From Anaerosporomusa subterranea (GTDB lineage: Bacteria; Bacillota; Negativicutes; Sporomusales; Acetonemataceae), in contig NZ_LSGP01000005.1 in NCBI RefSeq assembly GCF_001611555.1, positions 17,012 through 81,011 on the forward strand: a DNA stretch of 64,000 bases. The letters run 5' to 3'. This document shows positions 27,430-35,010 of this stretch, piece by piece. Under the pieces are notes generated by a model, which ran no database searches, was not told the DNA's origin, and saw only the letters and a program-made list of their open reading frames with translations. The position numbers were made by a program, and so were the translations under genes. The stretch's first letter is position 1; the number at the start of each line of letters is the position of its first letter.

Positions 27430-28032
27430 TTAAAAGCGATAGGGATGCCTATTAACAAACTCTGCGTACTGAAAATGAATCGCAGCTAGTATAGCGCCAA
27501 CTGTATCACAGATTAAATCCAAGTCAGTATCAAGCAGGCTTGGTTGGCCTGGTAATACTGGATTACCGAAGCTATCAACCAGAAATTCCGCAATTTCATA
27601 TAGTGCGCCTAAGCTTATGCCTAGTGAAATAATCAAAATACAATTTAGAATGTGCGGCAGCGGAGAACTCAATCGCTGTACCACTAATACATAAGCAAAC
27701 AGAGAGAATGCATAGGCCCCAAAAATATGCAGCAGTTTATCAAATATCGTTGACGTAACATAATAGCCAAGATAATAGCCAAAAAAGCTGTCAAAAACGA
27801 TAGTTAGCATAACAGCTGTCCGTACATAATTGCTTATGGAGAAAAAGCACCTAGACTCGAGCCAAACGTAAGCAAACCAAGCAACAGTTGTCGCCGCGAC
27901 GCTGCGGATAAAAGCAGGATATCCTTGGTTCGCAAGCCCCAGCATCAACGCTATCTGTATGGCGAGAAAAACACCGTCCAGTATCTTCCTCAACAAATTC
28001 TGGTTTACCCCCTGGCTGCCTACATTCACCAA
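27430..28032 (-). CDS. DUF2238/YjdF-like membrane protein
   Basis: An integral membrane protein of about 200 residues with about five to six spans. The C-terminal pattern SLGALYEIAEFLVDSFGNPV, with the acidic LLDTDLDLICDTVGAILAA, resembles the DUF2238 family (E. coli YjdF inner-membrane type), whose function is unknown. Start: AAAGGAG lies 7 bases before a TTG at 28032 and 10 before a GTG at 28029; one of these is used, and the earlier in-frame TTG 28056 precedes the ribosome binding site. It lies between, and opposite to, the two mini-transcription units. Confidence 0.72.
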   Translation of the reverse strand: MVNVGSQGVNQNLLRKILDGVFLAIQIALMLGLANQGYPAFIRSVAATTVAWFAYVWLESRCFFSISNYVRTAVMLTIVFDSFFGYYLGYYVTSTIFDKLLHIFGAYAFSLFAYVLVVQRLSSPLPHILNCILIISLGISLGALYEIAEFLVDSFGNPVLPGQPSLLDTDLDLICDTVGAILAAIHFQYAEFVNRHPYRF

Positions 28033-28214
28033 CCGGACACTCCTTTCGAATCGCAAAGAGACTCACGAATAGTATGTCCGCTAGAAGGATAAAGAAGACT
28101 TGATTCAGGTAAAGTTTATATGAATTCCATTCCTCAGATGAAGTAACCGTCAGTCCTTTCTAAGATTAAACCCGAAGATTCTAGCGGATTTCCGGAAAAA
28201 ATAATCAAGCTCTA

Positions 28215-28243
28215 TTGATAATCTTTCCAGTGCAGAGTATAAT
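28215..28243 (+). promoter_or_regulatory. Sigma-A promoter of mini-unit 2
   Basis: TTGATA (28215-28220), 17-bp spacer, perfect TATAAT (28238-28243), followed by the same GTATACATACTCGG start region as mini-unit 1. Confidence 0.85.
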
Positions 28244-28408
28244 GTATACATACTCGGCCAACCAACCAGCATGGGCTTCACGGCATTGTCAGGAGGACTG
28301 CAATTTTCGAAAAAAGAAAATTGCAAGAAATCTTGACTGGTTTTGATACCGCCCCGCGAAACTCTCACTAACCGGATGTCCGCCTCATATTGTTGGAGGT
28401 GCATTCGA
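28244..28408 (+). promoter_or_regulatory. Conserved structured leader of mini-unit 2
   Basis: A 165-nt paralogue of the leader at 27096. Nearly invariant blocks are ACTCGGCCAACCAACCAG, AGGAGGAC, AAGAAATCTTG, ACCGCCCCG, CTCTCACTAACCGGATGTCC and TGGAGGTGCATTCGAGTG. The variable blocks covary: the main hairpin is a perfect GCAATTTTC/GAAAATTGC here, and the small hairpin is GGT/ACC instead of GGA/TCC. The Shine-Dalgarno is again within a CGCCTC/GAGGTG stem. Confidence 0.72.
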
Positions 28409-28501
28409 GTGAATAATCAGGTAGCTATGTTTCTCGCCGTTTCGTCTATTGCTTGGGTAGCTGCATTATCTCACCGGGCTTATCTATTCTTGAAAAAGTA
28501 A
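28409..28501 (+). CDS. Small single-span membrane protein, 30 aa (mini-unit 2)
   Basis: GTG start after GGAGGTG. The 30-residue product has one hydrophobic span (AMFLAVSSIAWVAALS) followed by HRAYLFLKK. It aligns with the product of mini-unit 1 through SI-W---LS-RAY, although the DNA has diverged, which suggests selection on the protein. No function can be assigned. Confidence 0.72.
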   Translation: MNNQVAMFLAVSSIAWVAALSHRAYLFLKK

Positions 28502-28529
28502 TAAGCCTTGACGCAACATTTACACATCA

Positions 28530-28566
28530 AAAAGAGTCACTAGGTTAATTGCCTGGTGACTCTTTT
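28530..28566 (+). terminator. Terminator of mini-unit 2
   Basis: The same AAAAGAGTCACTAGG left arm as mini-unit 1 (28530-28544) pairs with 28552-28566 (one G-U pair), followed by CTTTATT. It also lies just downstream, in its own direction, of the MCP-like gene. Confidence 0.88.
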
Positions 28567-28584
28567 CTTTATTGACAAACTTTC

Positions 28585-29430
28585 TTAACCAGCTACCGTG
28601 ATTAACTCTTCAGCTAGGCCGTTTAATTTGCGCGACATATCATTCAATTCTTGCGTCGACTCTGCTACTTGTGTAATGGCGCTGGCAATTTGCGAAATCA
28701 TCGAAGCGATTTGCAGCATTTGCGTCCTGGTTGAAGCATTGTCTTCCTGCACAGATTTAATGATACTTTCGATGCTTTTTATCGATTCAGCCGTCGTCCC
28801 GGACAGCTTTCGGATCTCTTCGGCAACCACTCCAAAGCCTCTCCCTTGATCACCCACCCGCGCGGCCTCAATGGCGGCATTTAATCCCAGCAAGTTGGTT
28901 TGTCCGGCTATCGACTTGATAAACCCTAACACTTGGTCGGTCTCTTTAACCCGCGTTTGCGAGGTTTCCAACGTTGCCGTCAAAGTACGGCTAGCAGCGG
29001 CAATTTCTTCCGTCTGAGCCGATATCTCCTCAGATGTGCTAGCAATTGTCGCGATGTTCGAGCCAATCTGTACCGAAGCTTCTTTTAGCAACTCATAACG
29101 AGCGGTGGCCTCAGATATAGTAATAGCGCCAATAACCTGTTTCGCTTCATTATAAATTGGACTGCCAATACCCACATAAGGAACCCCGTATAGTGAGGCA
29201 TCCATTTGGACAACAATCCGGCGTTTTTCGTGGATAGCGCGATACAATGCACTGCCAGGTTTAACAGCATCACCTGGTTTTACCCGCAAATCCAGGGTAC
29301 GGGACGGCCGGTAAAAAATATATGTTTCTAGATTTGAAATGCAAACTCCAACATCGGCCATCTGCATATCATTTAACCCGGACAATACATTGACGTACTG
29401 TTCCAAAATCTGCTGATCCGAATTTTGCAT
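28585..29430 (-). CDS. Soluble methyl-accepting chemotaxis-like sensor
   Basis: A 281-residue cytoplasmic signal transducer. Residues 1-115 form a small sensory domain (PAS/GAF-like: [40 protein letters not shown]) with no membrane span. From about residue 125 a coiled-coil MCP signalling domain follows, with the highly conserved tip [20 protein letters not shown] (contacts CheA/CheW) and [15 protein letters not shown]. The signalling domain is short, as in cytoplasmic MCPs that report an internal signal. It has a strong promoter of its own and stands alone, opposite to mini-unit 2. Confidence 0.9.
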   Translation of the reverse strand: MQNSDQQILEQYVNVLSGLNDMQMADVGVCISNLETYIFYRPSRTLDLRVKPGDAVKPGSALYRAIHEKRRIVVQMDASLYGVPYVGIGSPIYNEAKQVIGAITISEATARYELLKEASVQIGSNIATIASTSEEISAQTEEIAAASRTLTATLETSQTRVKETDQVLGFIKSIAGQTNLLGLNAAIEAARVGDQGRGFGVVAEEIRKLSGTTAESIKSIESIIKSVQEDNASTRTQMLQIASMISQIASAITQVAESTQELNDMSRKLNGLAEELITVAG

Positions 29431-29465
29431 TGTGGAGCCTCCAATACAAAGATTAATTTACACCA

Positions 29466-29494
29466 ATTATAAGATGCAAGACATATAGCGTCAA
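29466..29494 (-). promoter_or_regulatory. Sigma-A promoter of the MCP-like gene
   Basis: Minus-strand TTGACG (29489-29494), 17-bp spacer, perfect TATAAT (29466-29471), about 36 bp before the start codon. Confidence 0.8.
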
Positions 29495-29552
29495 TCGTTT
29501 AATATACATACAATTTAGAATTATTAAATAGTTAGCTTTAAGTATAAAGCAA

Positions 29553-29591
29553 AGAAGCTCACCTCCGCCAAATGCAGGAGCGAGCTTCTTA
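29553..29591 (-). terminator. Terminator of the RACo/LarA operon
   Basis: Stem AAGAAGCTC/GAGCTTCTT (29553-29561 with 29583-29591) with an inner CCTCC/GGAGC-like extension; T-rich on the minus-strand exit side. Confidence 0.8.
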
Positions 29592-29617
29592 CTCTATTAG
29601 CCTGACCCTTAATCTCC

Positions 29618-30712
29618 CTACCCTAAACACGCAGCAGCTAGCTTGTCAACCCTGCGCATCGCCTTGATTACCATTTCGGCGCTAACTGCAAAGGGCATGC
29701 ACGACATCGCTTTAGCCTCGACAGCCGCCTGAGCGGCGATAGCCAGCTCATCTGCCGAAAGATCGGCAATCTGACTAATCATCGTCGGAATGCCGCAACA
29801 GGCTGCAAGCTTGATCTCATCGATGAGTTCGTCGTCTGAGCGGTCTTCTAATGCCAGCAGACACAGGTTCCCATAACCGACAATTGAACCATGCGCAACC
29901 TGGTGGGTAGCCGGAATTTTGGTAAGACCATTATAGATAGCGTGGGCGGCGGCATTGCGCAATGTATCACCGCCAAAAATCGAAGATAAACCGGCGAGCA
30001 GGATAATCGCATCCACTACAGAGGCAAACTCACTACTAAGGGTTTTTCTCTCTACCGATTTACGGGCTTCACCACCAAAGCGCTGGATGATATTATAGCA
30101 AATTTGCCCATTGCTAACAGCCGAGATCGTAATACTGTTAGCTGGCAGGCGCACTGCAGCCGCCCGTAATTCATACATTTTCGCCAAGGTGTCGCCCATA
30201 CCTGCAATTAGCCACATAGCTGGGGCACCGAGAATAACTTCTGTGTCAATGACTATAGCGGCCGGGCAATCTTCCAAAAATAAATTGCCAGCAAACTCGC
30301 CTTTTACATTGTACAGCACTGTTAGAGGCGTAGCTGCTGCACAAGTAGCGGCAATTGTCGGTACAGTGATTATCGGCAAGCGGCATTCCGCCGCAACTGC
30401 CTTACCTGTGTCGAGAGCTTTGCCGCCGCCTACCGCAAGGATAAAGTCAGCCGACTGCTCAACCGCCTGTTTGGCCAGTTTACTAATGTTCTCTTTAGTA
30501 ACTTCGCCGCCATACCATGCGACTGCTATGGTTTGTACGCCTGACTCCTTAAGACTGGCAAAAATATTTTCCTGCGTCTTGGACAAAGCCGTTTTGCCGC
30601 CGATGACAAACCCTTTCGTGCCGCTTGGTTTACAGGCCGCACCTAAGTGTAGGCGAATAGCATCCGAACCGCGAAATACTTTAGCCGGGAATGGCAATCG
30701 GTCAATGCTCAT
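29618..30712 (-). CDS. Glycerol dehydrogenase-like iron/zinc alcohol dehydrogenase
   Basis: A 364-residue NAD-dependent dehydrogenase of the group III metal alcohol dehydrogenases (GldA-like). Visible are the nucleotide-binding AVGGGKALDTGKAVA and PTIAATCAAATPLTVLY, and the metal-ligand regions GMGDTLAKMYE (Asp), HAIYNGLT (His) and HGSIVGYG (His). The natural alcohol or hydroxyacid is unknown; hydroxycarboxylate dehydrogenases belong to the same family. The ATG at 30712 follows GGAGG and overlaps the end of the LarA-like gene by 11 bp, so the two are translationally coupled. Last gene of the operon. Confidence 0.88.
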   Translation of the reverse strand: MSIDRLPFPAKVFRGSDAIRLHLGAACKPSGTKGFVIGGKTALSKTQENIFASLKESGVQTIAVAWYGGEVTKENISKLAKQAVEQSADFILAVGGGKALDTGKAVAAECRLPIITVPTIAATCAAATPLTVLYNVKGEFAGNLFLEDCPAAIVIDTEVILGAPAMWLIAGMGDTLAKMYELRAAAVRLPANSITISAVSNGQICYNIIQRFGGEARKSVERKTLSSEFASVVDAIILLAGLSSIFGGDTLRNAAAHAIYNGLTKIPATHQVAHGSIVGYGNLCLLALEDRSDDELIDEIKLAACCGIPTMISQIADLSADELAIAAQAAVEAKAMSCMPFAVSAEMVIKAMRRVDKLAAACLG

Positions 30713-32015
30713 TGTCTTCTGCCCTCCAAGTATTAAATCCGAGGTCGCCGAGATTGCCTGCTTCGTCAAACGCCATTTCGGCAGCTTGACCGACAATTGT
30801 TATGTCAGCGCAGGCTTGCGCCTCGGCTAGCATTGATTCAGAAACGAACGCTCGCTCCAGATGCAGACTATTAGGAATTCGCATCATGCGGAGTTTGCTG
30901 ATATCTGGAACATTGCATGTTTTCACCGCCCCCTGAATAGCAAGCTGGTCGTTATCCATGATTAATGGAATCCGGCCAGATTCGGTCGCTGTCGATGTCA
31001 AGTTGTTAGCATATGTAAAGTCAAAATTAATTTTGTCAAACAGCCGGCGTGTAGTTAGGTCGGCTAAGCCCATGCCGCAGGCATTGCCGTGACTGTTGTT
31101 GGTAATATCCAGCACCACCAGCCGTTTGGGCGGCAGAGCGGCGGGAAAGACGCAAGTCGTCGCAGCTCGCCCAATAGTATGAGAATCCATGCCGCCGCCA
31201 GAGAATTCTTTTCCTAGTTGGTCGACAATCAGCACATCGACTGGTTGCAGCAGTAACTTGGGCATATTCGCTTTTGCTTCGCTCAGTAGCCGCTTATCCG
31301 CCTCGATAATTGCTTCTGAAGGTACAACTTCAATCTTAGCAATCCGGTCATAGGCGTTTTCGACTGTGCCAATACCGAACAAAAACGGCATGCGTTTTAG
31401 TTTGATTTTGGTCATTGCAACAATCATGTCAGCCATGTGGTTAAAGCCATAAGTATGACAGGAATCAGCGCCTTTTTGCTTGCCAAGACCAATGGCGATG
31501 ATCTTGGTCAAGCCGCTCTCAACCGGACCGCTGAATGCATTGTGCGCCTTAACCCGATTGATCACAATAATGCCATCCGCTTGGCTGGCTTGTTTATCCA
31601 TCAGTACCGCCAAACCATTGTCAAGAACCCCAAGTTCGACAACGTCCATGGAGGAGATGATCGGACAGCCAGCAGTCTCCTCGGTTACGCCGAGACTGGC
31701 CAGCACCTGTTTTTGTCCTTCAGCGGTGGCGCCGCCATGGCTGCCCATAGCTGGCACAATAAAGGGAATGGCTCCAAGCCGTCTGATCTCTTCAATAACC
31801 ACCCGAGCAATTAACGGAATTTCCGCCATGCCGCGGCTGCCGACAGCCACAGCGATCTTCATGCCTTTGCGGATGCGATTACTGATATCCGGTCGGCGAA
31901 TCTGCTGTCTGAGCGTTGCAGCCGGATCGGCAAGTTCAACCGCCGAAAACCGCTGGCGAATAGGAATCATTTTCGGCAATGCCACATTCTGCAATATTTC
32001 TTTGACAATGCTCAT
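30702..32015 (-). CDS. LarA-like nickel-pincer cofactor-dependent isomerase
   Basis: A 437-residue member of the lactate racemase (LarA, DUF2088) superfamily, which uses a nickel-pincer nucleotide to racemise or epimerise 2-hydroxyacids through hydride transfer. Conserved stretches include KIAVAVGSRGMAEIP, PAMGSHGGATAEGQ, VINRVKAHNAFSGPVESG and KIIAIGLGKQKGADSCH. It is longer and more divergent than true lactate racemase and fits the less studied LarA-homologue groups. The cofactor genes larB/C/E are not in the window. Its ATG overlaps the stop of the DapA-like gene, and its end overlaps the GldA-like gene. Confidence 0.85.
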   Translation of the reverse strand: MSIVKEILQNVALPKMIPIRQRFSAVELADPAATLRQQIRRPDISNRIRKGMKIAVAVGSRGMAEIPLIARVVIEEIRRLGAIPFIVPAMGSHGGATAEGQKQVLASLGVTEETAGCPIISSMDVVELGVLDNGLAVLMDKQASQADGIIVINRVKAHNAFSGPVESGLTKIIAIGLGKQKGADSCHTYGFNHMADMIVAMTKIKLKRMPFLFGIGTVENAYDRIAKIEVVPSEAIIEADKRLLSEAKANMPKLLLQPVDVLIVDQLGKEFSGGGMDSHTIGRAATTCVFPAALPPKRLVVLDITNNSHGNACGMGLADLTTRRLFDKINFDFTYANNLTSTATESGRIPLIMDNDQLAIQGAVKTCNVPDISKLRMMRIPNSLHLERAFVSESMLAEAQACADITIVGQAAEMAFDEAGNLGDLGFNTWRAEDNEH

Positions 32016-32932
32016 TACTGTAACAGTCCCATTCCAATCAGTACCTGACGGAGTTTACTACGCTCTTCCTGTGTCATCGGACCTACCGGCGCCATGCAAG
32101 GTCCTACATCAATGCCAAGCAGAGCCAACGACTCTTTAATAACCGCCGGGAATGTGCCGATGGCAAAGGCATGGCGTAAAGGCGCCAGAGTGAACTGTGC
32201 TTCTAATGATCCTTTCAAATCGCCTGCCATGAATTTATCATAGATATCGGCGCATAGCCGAGGGGCGACGTTAGCGCAGGATGCGATCGAACCAGCCGCT
32301 CCATAGCATAGCGCGCCATAAATCAGCGTGTCGCGCCCCATCAGTACATTAAAGTCATCCCGACCCTGCGTCAGGCGAATATACTCGGCTGTTAGGGTCA
32401 AGTCGCCACACGAGTCTTTGATACTGACGATATTAGGGACTTCCGCCAGTTTCGCTACTGTTGGCGCGGCAAGATTCACACCAGTTTTGGGAGGATTGTT
32501 GTAGAGCAGCACAGGAAGCGACGTGCTGGCTGCAACGGCTTTGTAGTGTTCGATAAGCTGATCCTGGTTCGGAGTAATGAACATCGGCGTTAGAACAGAT
32601 ACCGCATCAATGCCGCAGTCCTCGGCCAATTGGGTCAGTATGATACTCTCCCGGGTTGTGATTCCATTCGTTCCGGCATACACTGGCACCCTGCCGTTTG
32701 CCGCGTCGAGAGTAACTGAAAAAATCTCCCGTTTTTCTTCTGGCGTTAGTCCGTAGAACTCACCGGTCGTTCCAGTGATGAAAAGCCCATGCACCCCGCC
32801 GTCAATCAAAAAGTTAACTAACTTTCGCATGGCAGGTTCGCTAAAATTCCCTTCCTGAGTAAGCGGAGTAACAACTGCCGGAATAATTCCGTAAGGCTTA
32901 AACATGGTCTTATTTGCTGTTGCTTTACTCAT
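32015..32932 (-). CDS. DapA/NAL-family aldolase or dehydratase
   Basis: A class I Schiff-base TIM-barrel lyase of 305 residues. GTTGEFYGLTPEE carries the GTTGE signature, VLLYNNPPKTGVN holds the conserved Tyr, and VSIKDSCGDLTL holds the Schiff-base Lys. The family includes dihydrodipicolinate synthase, N-acetylneuraminate lyase and several sugar-acid dehydratases or aldolases. Context (IclR, LarA-like, GldA-like, next to a glucarate locus) favours a 2-keto-3-deoxy sugar acid rather than lysine synthesis. AAAAGGAG sits 8 bases before the ATG at 32932. Specificity is unresolved. Confidence 0.85.
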   Translation of the reverse strand: MSKATANKTMFKPYGIIPAVVTPLTQEGNFSEPAMRKLVNFLIDGGVHGLFITGTTGEFYGLTPEEKREIFSVTLDAANGRVPVYAGTNGITTRESIILTQLAEDCGIDAVSVLTPMFITPNQDQLIEHYKAVAASTSLPVLLYNNPPKTGVNLAAPTVAKLAEVPNIVSIKDSCGDLTLTAEYIRLTQGRDDFNVLMGRDTLIYGALCYGAAGSIASCANVAPRLCADIYDKFMAGDLKGSLEAQFTLAPLRHAFAIGTFPAVIKESLALLGIDVGPCMAPVGPMTQEERSKLRQVLIGMGLLQ

Positions 32933-32952
32933 CTTCAACTCTCCTTTTCACT

Positions 32953-33723
32953 CTACCAATTACCCCGGGCGCCCATGCGGGCTGATATCCGATTCGCACA
33001 ATTCATTAAGCCTGGCACATATTCTAAAATTTTTTCGCGAGGGTATTTGCTAGTTGGCCCTGAGATACTAATCGCAGCAACAATCTCGCCACTGGCATTA
33101 CGAATCGGCACAGCTACACAGTTAATCCCGTTGCTCAATTCTTCAAAGTCAACTGCGTAGCCTTGCAAACGCACCTTCTCCAGTTCTTCCAGGAACTCGA
33201 CCTCGTCAGTAAACGTGTTCATAGTCAAACGAGTTACTCCTTGGCGAATCACTTCCCTGGCGATCTCAGGCGACTTGCAGGTCAAAACCTTGCCTAACGC
33301 CGTACAATGGATCGGCCGTCTCATACCGATGTGAAAATAAGCGTAAGAAGAGTACGGGGTCTCGGCTCTAGCTACATATACCACTTCCTTCTCATCGAGG
33401 ATAGCCAGATTCACGTTGACGCGCAGCGAGTTCGATAATTCCTCCAGATATGGCAACCCGATGCGTCGAATTTCGATGGAGTTGAGAACAATGCCTTCAT
33501 ACTTTAGAAATCCTCTGCCCAGCGAGTAGCTAGATTCATTTTGTTCAACCAAATTAAACTCTTTTAATGTGTTGAGCATGCGGTGGGCGGTCGCCTGGTT
33601 AATTCCTGTCATCTGGCTGATATCCTTTAGCCGCAGTCTCGTCTTATCATAGGAAAAGCAGTTAAGAATCGTAATTGCTTTAGTAATACTGCCGTTTAAC
33701 ATATCTTTATTGGTATCTGTCAT
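32953..33723 (-). CDS. IclR-family transcriptional regulator
   Basis: A 256-residue IclR regulator. The N-terminal winged helix (ITKAITILNCFSYDKTRLRL, then KDISQMTGINQATAHRMLNT) is followed by the effector domain with HCTALGKVLTCKSPE and a C-terminal AISISGPTSKYPREKI. GGTGGTGAT precedes the ATG at 33723. It sits inside the operon between the UroD-like and DapA-like genes, so it probably controls this operon and possibly the neighbouring glucarate operon. Such regulators bind sugar acids or aromatic acids. Confidence 0.92.
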   Translation of the reverse strand: MTDTNKDMLNGSITKAITILNCFSYDKTRLRLKDISQMTGINQATAHRMLNTLKEFNLVEQNESSYSLGRGFLKYEGIVLNSIEIRRIGLPYLEELSNSLRVNVNLAILDEKEVVYVARAETPYSSYAYFHIGMRRPIHCTALGKVLTCKSPEIAREVIRQGVTRLTMNTFTDEVEFLEELEKVRLQGYAVDFEELSNGINCVAVPIRNASGEIVAAISISGPTSKYPREKILEYVPGLMNCANRISARMGARGNW

Positions 33724-33760
33724 TAAAATCACCACCAACCGTAACATAGTCGCATCACCA

Positions 33761-34957
33761 TTACTGATTTACCGGACCGAATTCTTTAGCCAATTTAGCG
33801 ATTCGTTCTAGCCGGGAGAACTTCATGCCAGGCGGCGCCGTATCGGCAATGCTCAGAATCAAGTGATCACCGGCTCCTATCTGCACAAACAAATCATCCA
33901 AGAATGCATCAAACTCGTAGTCGGTCATGGAATTTTCCAATACCGAGACTGACGGAATGCCGCCCCAGATGGTTATCTTACCATCAAATACTGTTCTGAT
34001 CTCTTTCAGTGTCAGCGAAGTCATGGGCGCCGGGCAGACAGAATCCGCAATGTCGATCTGACCGGCAAGAAAATGGGGTAGCAGCCCCTTGTTCTCGCCG
34101 TCAGTGTGACTCAGAAGAAACTTACCAGCAGCACGACATTTCATCGCCGTTTCAGCCAAAGACGGAACAATGTGTTTCTTCACAAATGGCGGCCAGGTTA
34201 ACTGTACATCATAGTTGGTTCCTGACTGGATAATATCCGCCGGGCTATTGATGGCAACATCAATAACTTTGTTTATATATGGCGTCATGCGTTCAGCAAG
34301 GCGCACTAATTCATCATAGTGGTCATGATACTCACAGAAGAATAGATCATAAGGCAAGAGCTCGTGCAGAATATGGTGCATGGCTGAAGCCCCCATGCTG
34401 GCGGTGCCGACAACTAAAGCGCGATCGCCAACTTCTTCCTTTAGCCGGGCAATACCTTCGTAATTGGGGTGAACCTCCGCGTTTTCAAAAATGTAGGCAA
34501 CTGCCTCATAGTCATTGACGCTCTTAATAGCATGCTCGCTGACATGTGATAGGGTTATGCCAGCTTTACGCATTGATTCATCATAAATAACCTTTGTTCG
34601 AATGTTGCCATAAGGGGTCAAGTATTCAACAATAGTCGCATCGCCTTGGTACGAAATGTTACGTTTGATGTTGCGGAATTTAGGATGATGCGGTTTTGTG
34701 CGGCAACGCCAAATGCCCAACGCCCGATCAACAATATCTGTCGAGTCGTCAAATAGATCACGGTCTGCAGTCACCGAATGATAACCCACATCTAAATCGT
34801 CGAGGATTTGAATTAGAGTAGCATTACGATATTTATCCGGCAGAGTTCCCTTATATTTGTTCGCTTTATACCATAAATCCAAGCGCGGCACAAACGGGAT
34901 ACAGTCAGTCGGACGACCTTGCAAAGTTGCCAGCATTCTTTCCCGATAAGTCATCAT
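33761..34957 (-). CDS. Uroporphyrinogen decarboxylase-family (corrinoid methyltransferase-like) protein
   Basis: A 398-residue TIM-barrel protein of the UroD/MtaA superfamily. The start MMTYRERMLATLQGRPTDCI is typical of the non-haem branch that includes corrinoid-dependent methyltransferases such as MtaA/MtbA and catabolic O-demethylases. GKFLLSHTDGENKGLLPHFL and ITIWGGIPSVSVLE resemble the metal-site His and cleft regions of that branch. The neighbouring corrinoid-activator gene, 53 bp upstream, supports a methyl-transfer role rather than haem synthesis. No corrinoid protein gene is present in the window. GGAGG sits 10 bases before ATG 34957. Confidence 0.82.
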   Translation of the reverse strand: MMTYRERMLATLQGRPTDCIPFVPRLDLWYKANKYKGTLPDKYRNATLIQILDDLDVGYHSVTADRDLFDDSTDIVDRALGIWRCRTKPHHPKFRNIKRNISYQGDATIVEYLTPYGNIRTKVIYDESMRKAGITLSHVSEHAIKSVNDYEAVAYIFENAEVHPNYEGIARLKEEVGDRALVVGTASMGASAMHHILHELLPYDLFFCEYHDHYDELVRLAERMTPYINKVIDVAINSPADIIQSGTNYDVQLTWPPFVKKHIVPSLAETAMKCRAAGKFLLSHTDGENKGLLPHFLAGQIDIADSVCPAPMTSLTLKEIRTVFDGKITIWGGIPSVSVLENSMTDYEFDAFLDDLFVQIGAGDHLILSIADTAPPGMKFSRLERIAKLAKEFGPVNQ

Positions 34958-35010
34958 TTCTATTCGTCCTCCAGATAGCGTATTTAAGACCGTGACCTGC
35001 GGCACAGGGT

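Noticed and set aside
28150..28404. 84-codon minus-strand frame opposite mini-unit 2
   Set aside because: It is the complement of the conserved RNA leader; mini-unit 1 shows no matching frame, and the leader's conservation is explained by RNA structure.
33761..34957. True uroporphyrinogen decarboxylase (hemE) for haem synthesis
   Set aside because: The N-terminal pattern and the neighbouring corrinoid activator fit the methyltransferase branch; no other haem genes are near.
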